Program-made: the position numbers and the translations under genes
From: DATFIX01 sp047617305
GTDB lineage: Archaea; Halobacteriota; Halobacteria; Halobacteriales; Natrialbaceae
Reading direction: 5' to 3'
DNA length: 23,177 nucleotides
NCBI GenBank assembly: GCA_047617305.1
Contig: JBLGCL010000021.1
Location: 1-23,177, forward strand
In this document: positions 13,173 through 21,751 of the stretch, in pieces
How the letters are laid out: every line of letters starts with the position of its first letter
How positions within the stretch are numbered: position 1 is the stretch's first letter
The notes under the pieces: model-generated
The model's database searches: none
The model's input: only the letters and a program-made list of their open reading frames with translations
Told to the model about the DNA's origin: nothing

Positions 13173-15146
13173 CTACTCCCCCTCGAACTCGGGATCGCGA
13201 TCCTCCTGGAAGGCGGCCAGCCCCTCCCAGAGATCGTCGGTCGTGAAGAGGTGGCCGAACGCCTGGGCCTCCACCTCGAGGCCGGCGTCGACGTCGTCGC
13301 GGCCGGCGACCATCGCCCGCTTGGTGAACTTCTGGGCGATGGGCGGGCCGGCGGCGAGGTCACGGGCGAACTCCCGGGCCCGATCCTCGATGGCGTCGTT
13401 CTCGACGACCTCGTTCACGAAGCCGTAGTCGTACATCGTCTCGGCGTCGTAGTGCTCGGCCGTGAAGATGATCTCCTTGGCCCGGCCCTCGCCGACGATG
13501 CGGTGGAGACGCTGGGTACCGCCCCATCCCGGAAGCAGGCCGAGGTCGTGTTCGGGCTGACCGAAGGTCGAGCGCTCGCTGGCGATGCGGACGTCGGCAC
13601 CGGTGGCGAGTTCCATCCCGCCGCCGAGGCAGTACCCGTCGACGGCGGCGATCACGGGCACGTCGATCCGCTCGAACCGGCCGAATACCCGCTGGCCCTT
13701 TCGGGACATCTCGGCGGCCTCGATGCCGCTCCCTGGCGCGGCGGTCGAGGCGTCGAACCCCGTCGAGAACGCCCGGTCGCCCGCGCCGGTGAGGAGGACG
13801 GCCCGGACGTCCTCGTCCTCGACGAACTCGTCGATCGCCGCGTCGATCTCGTCGAGCATGTCGATCGTGATCGTGTTCATCCGGTGTGGCCGGTCGATCT
13901 CGAGGTGGCCGACCTCGCCGTCGACCCCGACCGAGATGGTCTCGTACTCCCGTTCGGTTTCCTCGTCTTCGTCCTCGCCCGCGGCGTGGAACCCGCCCGC
14001 CTCGGCGAACTCGCGGAGGTGATCGGAGGCCTCGTACCGGGGGTGAGCCGTCTCCTCGTAGGCGTCGTCGAGCGCGTCCACGAGGTCCGCGAGACCGTGA
14101 TCGTCCGCCAGTTTCGCCGGGCCTTCGGGAAAGCCGAGACCGAGCATGACCGCGTCCTCGACGTCGTCGAGGTCGGCGACGTCGTTCCCGACGAGTTTGG
14201 CCACCTCGTTGGCCATCATGGCGAGGAGTCGCCGCCGAACCAGGTCGGACCCTTCGTCGGTCGGGATCTGGACGCCCTCGCCCTCCTCGTAGTCGTAGAA
14301 CCCCTTCCCGGTCTTCTGGCCGAGTTCCTCCGTCTCGGCCTTCTCTTCGAGGAGCGGGCAGGGCTCGTACGCGTCGCCGAGCTGGTCGTGCATGTACTCG
14401 AGGACGTGCAGGCCGACGTCGATGCCGACCATGTCGGTCAACTCGAAGGTTCCCATCGGGGTGCCGATGTCGTACTTCGCCGTGGAGTCGACCTCGGCGA
14501 TCGTCGCCACGTCGTCGTGGACCAGCCACCCTGCCTCGTTCATCAACGGGACGACGATGCGATTGACGATGAAGCCCGGGCTGTCCTTGCGAACCCGGAC
14601 GGGGGTCTTGTCGAAGGCCTCCGCGAGGTCCTCGACGACGTCGAGGGTCTCGTCGTCGGTGTGGGCGCCCGAGATGACCTCGACCAGTTGCATCCGGACC
14701 GGCGGGTTGAAGAAGTGCATCCCGCAGAACCGCTCGGGACGCTCGGTTACCTCGGACAGGTCGGTGATCGAGAGGCTGGACGTGTTCGTCGCGAAGATGG
14801 CGTGATCGGGCGCGTACTCCTCGACATCCTCGTAGACGTCCTTCTTGATCGCCATCTTCTCCGGGACTGCCTCGATGACGACGTCCGCGTCCTCGACGGC
14901 GGCTTTCATGTCGACCACGGGCGTGACCCGGTCGAGCGCCGCGTCGGCCTCCGCCTGGCTCATCCGGTCCTTCTCCGCCAGTTTGTTCAGGCTCCACTCG
15001 ATGTCCTCGTAGCCCGACTGGACCAGGTCCTCGTTGATGTCCCGCATGGTCACCTCGTAGCCCGCCATCGCGGCGACCTCGGCGATCCCGTGCCCCATGT
15101 TCCCGGCGCCGAGAACTGCGACAGTGTTGATATCGTCGAGTTCCAT
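13173..15146 (-). CDS. 3-hydroxyacyl-CoA dehydrogenase / enoyl-CoA hydratase fusion
   Basis: This 657-aa bifunctional enzyme covers two successive steps of fatty-acid beta-oxidation. Residues 1-385 form the NAD-dependent 3-hydroxyacyl-CoA dehydrogenase: GAGNMG (13-18), D36 for NAD, ATNTSSLS (S123), CGMHFFNPP (H144), VEV (E156) and GFIVNRI (N195). A highly acidic linker at 385-402 follows. The crotonase domain covers about 403-657, with DRPHRMN, AFSTGFDAS, GYCLGGGMELA (E512) and FGQPEHDLGLLPGWGGT (E532), the two catalytic glutamates spaced as in rat hydratase. The order is the reverse of bacterial FadB. The ATG at 15146 starts directly before the Rossmann strand; the 18-residue extension is rejected. 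It is divergent from an acyl-CoA dehydrogenase, which supplies its substrate. Confidence 0.95.
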   Translation of the reverse strand: MELDDINTVAVLGAGNMGHGIAEVAAMAGYEVTMRDINEDLVQSGYEDIEWSLNKLAEKDRMSQAEADAALDRVTPVVDMKAAVEDADVVIEAVPEKMAIKKDVYEDVEEYAPDHAIFATNTSSLSITDLSEVTERPERFCGMHFFNPPVRMQLVEVISGAHTDDETLDVVEDLAEAFDKTPVRVRKDSPGFIVNRIVVPLMNEAGWLVHDDVATIAEVDSTAKYDIGTPMGTFELTDMVGIDVGLHVLEYMHDQLGDAYEPCPLLEEKAETEELGQKTGKGFYDYEEGEGVQIPTDEGSDLVRRRLLAMMANEVAKLVGNDVADLDDVEDAVMLGLGFPEGPAKLADDHGLADLVDALDDAYEETAHPRYEASDHLREFAEAGGFHAAGEDEDEETEREYETISVGVDGEVGHLEIDRPHRMNTITIDMLDEIDAAIDEFVEDEDVRAVLLTGAGDRAFSTGFDASTAAPGSGIEAAEMSRKGQRVFGRFERIDVPVIAAVDGYCLGGGMELATGADVRIASERSTFGQPEHDLGLLPGWGGTQRLHRIVGEGRAKEIIFTAEHYDAETMYDYGFVNEVVENDAIEDRAREFARDLAAGPPIAQKFTKRAMVAGRDDVDAGLEVEAQAFGHLFTTDDLWEGLAAFQEDRDPEFEGE

Positions 15147-15234
15147 ACCCGAACTCTCGACTGCGACCGGTTTCAACGTTTCCCCCGTGGCGAAAAACAA
15201 ACAGAGTACCAGTTTACTTCCGGTTACAAAAGTC

Positions 15235-15240
15235 TTTATA
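15235..15240 (+). promoter_or_regulatory. TATA box of the acyl-CoA dehydrogenase gene
   Basis: TTTATA ends 22 bases before the ATG at 15263, in the AT-richest part of the 116-bp divergent region shared with the fusion enzyme. Three GTTAC-like words (GTTTAC 15212, GGTTAC 15222, TTGTTAC 15248) surround it and could be a regulator site, though they are not a clean repeat. Confidence 0.5.
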
Positions 15241-15262
15241 GGTGAATTTGTTACAGGTGCCC

Positions 15263-16417
15263 ATGGACTTCGACCTCTCCGACGAGCAACGACAGGTTCG
15301 CGACGAGGTGCGCCGGTTCGCGGAGAACGAGATCGCGGACGCCGCGACCGAGTACGACGAGCAGGAGAAGTTCCCCCACGAGATCGTCGACAAGGCCGCG
15401 GAGATGGGGCTGACGGGGCCCTATATCCCCATCGAGTACGGCGGCGTCGGGTACGACACCCTCACGACGGCCCTGATCGTCGAGGAACTGTTCGCCGTCG
15501 ATCCGGGGATCGCCCTCTCGATCACCGCGACCTCGTTCGGGACCGAGGCGATCATGGAGTTCGGGACCGAGGACCAGAAGGAGCGGTTCCTCGAACCCGT
15601 CGCGAGCGGCGAGAAGATATCGGGGGCAGCCATCTCCGAGCCGGACGTGGGTTCGGACGTCTCCTCGGTGTCCACCAGCGCCGAACTGGAGGGCGACGAG
15701 TGGGTGGTCAACGGCAACAAGATGTGGATCACCAACGGGTCGGTGGGCGACTTCTTCGTCGTGCTCGTCGAGACCGACCCCGACGCGGAGGGACGGTACA
15801 ACGGGTTCAGCCAGATCGTCGTCGAATCCGACCGGGACGGGTTCACGTCCGAGAAGATCACCGGCAAACTGGGCATCCGGGCCTCGGACACGGCCGAACT
15901 CGTCTTCGACGACGTGCGCGTCCCCGAGGAGAACCTCGTCGGGACCCGCGGCATGGGGTTCCTCCAGATCATGCAGTTCTTCGACATGACCCGGACCATG
16001 GTCGCCGCGCAGGCGCTCGGCATCGCCAAGGGGGCGACCGATCGCTCCCTCGAATACGCCCAGGAGCGCGAGCAGTTCGGTCGCCCGATCAGCGAGTTCC
16101 AGGCCATCCAGCACAAGCTGGCGGACATGCGAATCCGCACCGAGGCGGCCCGCTGGCTCACCTACTACTCGGCCTGGAGCGTCGACAACCGCGAGGAGGA
16201 CCTGACGATGCTCGCCTCCATGGCCAAGGAGTTCGCGTCCCGCGTCGCCACGGACGTGGCCGACGAGGCCGTCCAGATCCACGGCGGCGCCGGCTACGTC
16301 AACGACTTCGACGTCGAGCGGTTCTACCGCGACGCCAAGATCACGCAGATCTACGAGGGCACCACGGAGATCCAGAAGAACATCGTCGCCCGCGAAATGC
16401 TGGGCAAGGGCTACTGA
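15263..16417 (+). CDS. Acyl-CoA dehydrogenase
   Basis: This 384-aa FAD enzyme, normal in length, introduces the trans-2 double bond into acyl-CoA and passes electrons to an electron-transfer flavoprotein. It has the N-terminal helical domain (DLSDEQRQVRDEVRRFAENE), the FAD-binding signatures GAAISEPDVGSD (121-132) and KMWITNG (153-159), and the C-terminal helical domain with RTMVAAQALGIAKGA, REQFGRPISEFQAIQHKLADM and QIHGGAGY. E365 in QIYEGTTEIQ is the catalytic base position of medium/short-chain enzymes. The ATG at 15263 is preferred over a GTG at 15242: AGGTG stands four bases before it and family alignment begins at MDFDLS. Divergent from the HAD/hydratase fusion, it forms a beta-oxidation pair. 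Chain-length preference is unknown. Confidence 0.95.
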   Translation: MDFDLSDEQRQVRDEVRRFAENEIADAATEYDEQEKFPHEIVDKAAEMGLTGPYIPIEYGGVGYDTLTTALIVEELFAVDPGIALSITATSFGTEAIMEFGTEDQKERFLEPVASGEKISGAAISEPDVGSDVSSVSTSAELEGDEWVVNGNKMWITNGSVGDFFVVLVETDPDAEGRYNGFSQIVVESDRDGFTSEKITGKLGIRASDTAELVFDDVRVPEENLVGTRGMGFLQIMQFFDMTRTMVAAQALGIAKGATDRSLEYAQEREQFGRPISEFQAIQHKLADMRIRTEAARWLTYYSAWSVDNREEDLTMLASMAKEFASRVATDVADEAVQIHGGAGYVNDFDVERFYRDAKITQIYEGTTEIQKNIVAREMLGKGY

Positions 16418-16566
16418 TCCATCGGCGGGCCCCGCACGCGACCTGTCGATTTCTTCGTCGAGGCTCGACGCCGTTTTCGAAAGGACCGGCAACCCCCTCG
16501 TGAGCCGACGGGGAGCGGTCGGCTCGAAAACCGGAGCCACCGTCCCGGGGGCCGCTCGTTCCGGGG

Positions 16567-16576
16567 AGTTTTCAAT
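16567..16576 (+). promoter_or_regulatory. TATA-like box of gltX
   Basis: AGTTTTCAAT lies 24-33 bases before the gltX ATG at 16600, within GC-rich DNA. The spacing fits a leaderless transcript. Confidence 0.45.
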
Positions 16577-16599
16577 CCCGGCCGTCGAACGGACCGTCG

Positions 16600-18315
16600 A
16601 TGGACGACGAACTCCGCGAACGGGTCGTGCGCGAGGCCGAGAAGCACGCCCTGTTCAACGCCCTGAAACACGAGTCGGACCCGGAGGTCGGGGCCATCAT
16701 GGGCCCGCTGATGGGCGAGAACCCCGAGTTCCGCGAACACGGCGACGAGATCCCCGGCGTGATCGGCGGCGTCGTGGGCCGGATCGGGGACATGACGACC
16801 GAGGACCGCCGCGAGCGACTGGGCGAACTCGCTCCCGAGATGCTCGAGGAACTGGCGGCCGAGGACGAAGCGGACGAGCAACCCCTTCCCGACCTTCCGA
16901 ACGTCGAGGCGTACGACGAGGTGCGGATGCGCTGTGCACCGAACCCGAACGGCCCCTGGCACATCGGCAACGCCCGGATGCCCGCGGTCATCGGGACGTA
17001 CAAGGAGATGTACGACGGGTGGATGCTGGTGCGCTTCGACGACACGGACCCCGAGACGAAGCGGCCGGACCTCGACGCTTACGAGGGGATCCTCGACGCA
17101 GTCGACTTCCTCGGTTTCGAACCGGACGAGGTGATCAAGGCCAGCGACCGCCTGGACCTGTACTACGACCGCGCCCGCGAGTTGATCGAACTGGGGGGCG
17201 CCTACACCTGCTCGTGCGAACAGGAGGAATTCTCCGACCTGAAGAACGCGGGCGAGGCCTGTCCGCACCGCGACAAGGATCCTGAAACCTCCCTCGAGGA
17301 GTTCGAGCGGATGGTCGACGGCGAGTACGATCCCGGCGAGATGGTGCTCCGGGTAAAGACGGATATCGAACACAAGAACCCGGCGCTCCGCGACTGGGTC
17401 GCGTTCCGGATGATCGACACCCCCCATCCACGCGAGGCGGCCGCCGAGTACCGCTGCTGGCCGATGCTGGACTTCCAGTCCGGGATCGACGACCACGAAA
17501 CCGGGATCACGCACATCATCCGCGGGATCGACCTCCAGGACTCGGCCAAGCGCCAGGGGTTCGTCTACGACTACTTCGGCTGGGAGTACCCCGAGGTCGT
17601 CCACTGGGGCCACGTCCAGCTGGACGCCTACGACGTGAAGATGTCCACCTCGACGATCAAGGAACTGATCGAGCGGGACGAACTCGACGGCTGGGACGAC
17701 CCGCGCGCCCCGACGGTCGCCAGCCTGCAGCGCCGTGGCATCCGCGGGGACGCCATCGTCGACGCGCTCGTGGAACTGGGCACCTCGACCAGCGACGTCG
17801 ACCTCGCGATGAGTTCGGTCTACGCGAAGAACCGGGACGTCGTCGACGACGAGGCCGACCGGTACTTCCTGGTGCGCGACGGCGTCGAGATTGCCGTCCA
17901 CGGTGGTCCAGACGAGGCACACCCGCCCCGCCATCCGGAACACGGGGACCGCGGAGACCGGGACGTTCCGGTCGAGGACGCCGTCCTGATCGAACCGGAG
18001 GACCGTCCCGATCGGGGCGAGACGGTCTGGCTCAAGGGCTACGGGCCCGTCGCATACGACGGCGAAGCGTTCGAGTACACCGACGACGACATCGAGGTCG
18101 TCCGCGAGGGGAAAGCCGACGTCATCCACTGGGTGCCCGCCGAGGACGGCGTTCCGGTTCGCATGCGGACGATGAACGGCGACGTCGAGGGCGTGGCCGA
18201 ACCCGAATTCGCCGACACCCCGGTGGACGAAGTCGTCCAGTTCGAGCGCGTCGGGTTCGTTCGCGTCGACGAACACGGCGACGACGCGTCCGTCGTGTAC
18301 TACGCCCACCCCTGA
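16600..18315 (+). CDS. gltX: Glutamyl-tRNA synthetase, archaeal type
   Basis: This 571-aa class I synthetase charges tRNA-Glu. In archaea it usually also makes Glu-tRNA-Gln for conversion by an amidotransferase. The N-terminal ~100 residues are the archaeal/eukaryotic-type helical extension. The catalytic domain has APNPNGPWHIGN (HIGH motif at 121-124) and KMSTS (347-351, KMSKS motif). Cysteines C204, C206 and C221 with H223 could bind zinc. IRGIDLQDSAKRQ (308-320) is the typical class Ib helix. The beta-barrel anticodon-binding region follows from about residue 375. The ATG at 16600 matches the family start. It lies 182 bp after the acyl-CoA dehydrogenase with its own TATA-like box, so it is likely independent. 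Confidence 0.96.
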   Translation: MDDELRERVVREAEKHALFNALKHESDPEVGAIMGPLMGENPEFREHGDEIPGVIGGVVGRIGDMTTEDRRERLGELAPEMLEELAAEDEADEQPLPDLPNVEAYDEVRMRCAPNPNGPWHIGNARMPAVIGTYKEMYDGWMLVRFDDTDPETKRPDLDAYEGILDAVDFLGFEPDEVIKASDRLDLYYDRARELIELGGAYTCSCEQEEFSDLKNAGEACPHRDKDPETSLEEFERMVDGEYDPGEMVLRVKTDIEHKNPALRDWVAFRMIDTPHPREAAAEYRCWPMLDFQSGIDDHETGITHIIRGIDLQDSAKRQGFVYDYFGWEYPEVVHWGHVQLDAYDVKMSTSTIKELIERDELDGWDDPRAPTVASLQRRGIRGDAIVDALVELGTSTSDVDLAMSSVYAKNRDVVDDEADRYFLVRDGVEIAVHGGPDEAHPPRHPEHGDRGDRDVPVEDAVLIEPEDRPDRGETVWLKGYGPVAYDGEAFEYTDDDIEVVREGKADVIHWVPAEDGVPVRMRTMNGDVEGVAEPEFADTPVDEVVQFERVGFVRVDEHGDDASVVYYAHP

Positions 18316-18392
18316 AAAGCGGCCGGGCGACAGCAGTGGTTTTCCCTTCCGACCGGTTGAGGATCTACCGACCCCGTCACCGGCCGTTCGTT

Positions 18393-18399
18393 AAAAAAA
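18393..18399 (-). terminator. T7 terminator of the P-type ATPase gene
   Basis: On the minus strand a run of seven T begins 17 bases after the ATPase stop codon (TGA at 18418-18416). Poly-T tracts without a strong hairpin are the usual archaeal terminator. It also lies in the 100-bp gap where gltX converges, but on the plus strand the run is A-rich and so serves only the ATPase. Confidence 0.65.
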
Positions 18400-18415
18400 G
18401 ACCGTCAGTGAGCGC

Positions 18416-21205
18416 TCAGTCGAACAGCGCGTTCTCGATCATCGTGCCGAACTTCGGCGTCCCGAAGCGTCGGCGGACCTCGCGTTCGATCTGCCCGACG
18501 CCCAGCGGGATCAGGCTCATCCCGAACACTACCGTCCAGCCCTCGACGCCGATGGGCGTGGTCTTCAGCGCCAGCGAGACGCCGGGGATGTAGAGGGTGC
18601 TCGCCACGATGATCCCCGACAGGGCGACCGCGCCCCACACGTAGCGGTTCTCGGTGACCTCGTTGCGCAGCAGGTTCGAGGTGACCTCCCGCATGTTGAA
18701 CACGTGGAACAGTTGCCCGAACGCCAGGGTCAGGAACGAGACCGTGACGGCCGCCCTACTCCCCGGACCGCCGGGATACATCCCGCCGGCAATGGCGAGC
18801 GCGCCGACCGTCGCGACCGATAGCGCGGCGCCGTAGAGCGCCAACTCGCTCCAGTTCGTGCGCGTCATGATCGGCTCGTCGGGATCGCGCGGCGGCCGAT
18901 TCATGACCTCCTCGCCGGCGTCGCAGGCCCCCAGCGCGAACGCCGGGAAGATGTCGTTCACGACGTTGAGGAAAAGGATCTGCAGCGGGAGGATGGGTAG
19001 CGGAAGTCCCACCAGCGTCGCGAGCAGGATGCTCGTCAGTTCGCTAACGTTACAGGACATGAGGTACAGCACGAACTTCCGGATGTTCCGGAAGATGTTC
19101 CGTCCCTCCCGGACGGCGTGGTAGATACTCGTGAAGTTGTCGTCCCGGAGGATCATGTCCGAGGCCTCCTGGGCGACCTGCGTACCGCGCTGGCCCATGG
19201 CCACCCCGATGTCGGCCTTCTTCAGCGCCGGCGAGTCGTTGACCCCGTCGCCCGTCATGGCGACGATCGATCCGATGCCCTGGTGGAGTTCGATGAGATC
19301 GAGCTTGTTCTCGGGGTTGACTCGCGCAAAGATCGAGGCGTCGGCGAACCGCTCCTTTTCGTCCTCGGAGAGGTTCTCGGGGTCGTCGAGTTCGCTGCCC
19401 TCGACGACGTCGGGGTCGTTCTCGTCCACGAGGCCGACGCTCTTGGCGATGTTCTTGGCCGTCCCCGCGTGGTCGCCGGTCACCATGACGACCCGCATGC
19501 CGGCCTCCTTGCAGCCTTCGATGGTCGACTTGACCTCCTCGCGCGGCGGGTCGATCATACCGACCAGACCGATCAGTTCCAGGTTCTCGTACGGTTCGGC
19601 CTCGGGATCGTCGACCGTCTTTCTGGCGACCGCGAGCACGCGCAGGCCGTCCTCGGCCATGCGGTCGCTCTTCTCGATCCACTCGTCCCGGGCTTCGTCC
19701 GAGAGTTCCTCGGTGCCGTCCTCGGTCACCTGGTGGGTGGCCGAGTCGATGACGGCCCGGGGCGCACCTTTCACGGCGACCTTGTGCCGGCCGTCCACCT
19801 CGTGGTAGGTCGCCATCATCTTCACGGACGGATCGAAGGAGACCTCCCGGGTCTCGGGCATCGATTCGAGGAGGTCGTCCCGGTCCATGTCGGCCTTGAG
19901 ACCGGCGATCAGGAGCGCCGCTTCCATCGGTTCGCCGGTCGTCTCCGCCTCGCCGTCGGTCTCGGTCACCGAGGCGTTGTTACAGAGGACGCCCACTTCT
20001 AGCGCCTCGTCGAGTGGTCGATTCTCCGGCGCGTCGAGCTTCAATCCGCCGTCACCGATGGTCGGGTCCGATCCCCCGTCGGCAGCCTGATCGGGCCGGT
20101 GGAAGGTCCCGTCGGTATCCAGTCCCGTCCCGGTGACCTCGACCGATCCGTTTGCGAGTTCGATTTCGCTGACGGTCATCTCGTTTTCCGTCAGCGTCCC
20201 CGTCTTGTCCGTACAGATGATGTTGGTGGACCCGAGGGTCTCCACGGACGCGAGGTTGCTGATCAGGGCGTTGCGTTCGGCCATCCGCCACATTCCCCGC
20301 GCGAGCACGAGCGTGGCGACGATGGGCAGGCCCTCGGGGACGGTCGCGATGGCCAGCGCGATGGCCTCCTCGACCATCAGGAGCAGGTCGTGGCCCCTGA
20401 GCCAGCCCGACAGGAGGACGATCGTGGCCACGACCACCAGGAGGGGGACGAGCTTCATGCCGAGGTCGTCCAGGCGCTGCTGGAGGGGCGTCTTCTCCTC
20501 GGCCGCCTCCTGGAGCGACTCGGAGATCTTGCCCAGTTCGGTGTCCATCCCGGTCGAGACGACGACCGCCTCGGCGGAGCCCCGCGTCACGTACGTCCCC
20601 TTGTAGAGCATGTTCTCGCGGTCGGCGAGGGGCGTGTCCTCGTCGATGGGCTCGCTGGTCTTGCCGACCGGCACCGATTCGCCGGTGAGCGCGGACTCGT
20701 CGGCCTGCAGTTTGTTGCCTTCCACCACGCGCAGGTCCGCCGGGACGACGTCGCCGGCCTCCAGGACCACGACGTCACCGGGGACGAGTTCCTCCGCCGG
20801 GATCTCCTGGTCCTCGCCGTCGCGGCGGACGCGGGTTTCGATCTCCGTCAGCTCCTGCAGGCTCTCCATCGAGCTGACGGCCCGCATCTCGGTCACGAAC
20901 CCGATGATGCCGTTGATGATGAGCACGGCGATGACGGACACGCCCTCGATGTTCTCGCCGATGGCGAGTGCACCGATGGCGGCCGCCCCCAACAGGACGA
21001 TGATGAAGCCGGTGAACTGCTCGTAAAGGATCTTCCACCAGGGCTTGCGCTCGGACTCGCGCAACTCGTTGCGTCCGTAGCGGTCGAGCCTGTCGTCGGC
21101 TTCCCGTTCGCTCAATCCCTCACTCGACGTCACGTCGTAGTGCTCCGTCACTTCCTCGACTAACCGTGACCACGGCGTGTCCATGCCGTTCTGGTCGTCA
21201 GTCAT
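18416..21205 (-). CDS. P-type cation-transporting ATPase, P2A (Ca2+-ATPase-like)
   Basis: This is a 929-aa membrane pump. It has an N-terminal cation-ATPase domain (~10-80), TGES (174-177, actuator), TM4 motif VPEGL (289-293), phosphorylation site CTDKTGT with D333, nucleotide-binding KGAPR (479-483), MVTGD (574-578) and hinge TGDGVNDSP (651-659). Ion-site residues align with SERCA site II: E291 (E309), N719 and E722 (N768, E771 in SCNVSE), N747 and D751 (N796, D800 in LNVVND). N750 replaces SERCA T799. This suits Ca2+ or Mn2+ export; Na+ or another cation is not excluded. About ten TM segments fit. The ATG at 21205 is used; M8 is an alternative. It ends at a T7 terminator and is transcribed alone. 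Confidence 0.94.
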   Translation of the reverse strand: MTDDQNGMDTPWSRLVEEVTEHYDVTSSEGLSEREADDRLDRYGRNELRESERKPWWKILYEQFTGFIIVLLGAAAIGALAIGENIEGVSVIAVLIINGIIGFVTEMRAVSSMESLQELTEIETRVRRDGEDQEIPAEELVPGDVVVLEAGDVVPADLRVVEGNKLQADESALTGESVPVGKTSEPIDEDTPLADRENMLYKGTYVTRGSAEAVVVSTGMDTELGKISESLQEAAEEKTPLQQRLDDLGMKLVPLLVVVATIVLLSGWLRGHDLLLMVEEAIALAIATVPEGLPIVATLVLARGMWRMAERNALISNLASVETLGSTNIICTDKTGTLTENEMTVSEIELANGSVEVTGTGLDTDGTFHRPDQAADGGSDPTIGDGGLKLDAPENRPLDEALEVGVLCNNASVTETDGEAETTGEPMEAALLIAGLKADMDRDDLLESMPETREVSFDPSVKMMATYHEVDGRHKVAVKGAPRAVIDSATHQVTEDGTEELSDEARDEWIEKSDRMAEDGLRVLAVARKTVDDPEAEPYENLELIGLVGMIDPPREEVKSTIEGCKEAGMRVVMVTGDHAGTAKNIAKSVGLVDENDPDVVEGSELDDPENLSEDEKERFADASIFARVNPENKLDLIELHQGIGSIVAMTGDGVNDSPALKKADIGVAMGQRGTQVAQEASDMILRDDNFTSIYHAVREGRNIFRNIRKFVLYLMSCNVSELTSILLATLVGLPLPILPLQILFLNVVNDIFPAFALGACDAGEEVMNRPPRDPDEPIMTRTNWSELALYGAALSVATVGALAIAGGMYPGGPGSRAAVTVSFLTLAFGQLFHVFNMREVTSNLLRNEVTENRYVWGAVALSGIIVASTLYIPGVSLALKTTPIGVEGWTVVFGMSLIPLGVGQIEREVRRRFGTPKFGTMIENALFD

Positions 21206-21751
21206 GACTGAGCGATGATATTAGCACTGGCGTTTGCGTGACCCGGTCCACGTCTTCGCTCGAAGGCAGTCTGGCAGAGTTATAGCTAATCATGAATTTT
21301 CTCGGGCGGCGTTTCGTTCAACGTCCCATCGACCGGGCATCCTGTCCATCAATTACCGACGGGTGTCTCACCGAATCGCGGCGATGGGATTGCGGGAGGG
21401 TGATCGATGGGGGACGCGATCCCTCCAGCAGGCGGGAGTCGGCGTTGGTCCGCCCCGACGCCCAGGCGAATCGACCCATGGGACGGCAGTTCGTCCGACT
21501 CGTCGAGGTACGATCGATTCGAGCGGGCAGCTGACCGAACTCCCGACTCAATACCATGTTGCCCACTGCGGATATAGACGGTATCTGTTAAAATTAGTTG
21601 TGGAATTGGACGGTCATCGGGTGCATGATGAACGGGGAGGGGGAGCCGTTCGAAAGGGCCCCCGATCGTCGTAACCTCGAACTCGGAGACCTTTCGAATA
21701 CCCGACCGGTCAGCGTCGGACGGGACCAACAGGTTCTTATCGGAGACGACT
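21206..21751. other. 546-bp divergent intergenic region, ATPase to phosphate permease
   Basis: I see no convincing gene here. It contains AT-rich patches unusual for the window: CTATAACT on the minus strand near 21278-21285, a possible ATPase promoter with a leader of about 50 bases, and TTAAAATTAG at 21588-21597 on the plus strand. A small plus-strand frame from ATG 21624 runs into the permease in another frame and has no family similarity. The length leaves room for regulation by phosphate or by ions, but no repeat or operator stands out. Confidence 0.5.

Noticed and set aside
13146..15245. 699-aa plus-strand open frame opposite the HAD/hydratase fusion
   Set aside because: It is the exact antisense of a certain gene, rich in D, R, V, L and G as expected from GC3-biased codons read backwards, and has no recognisable domain.
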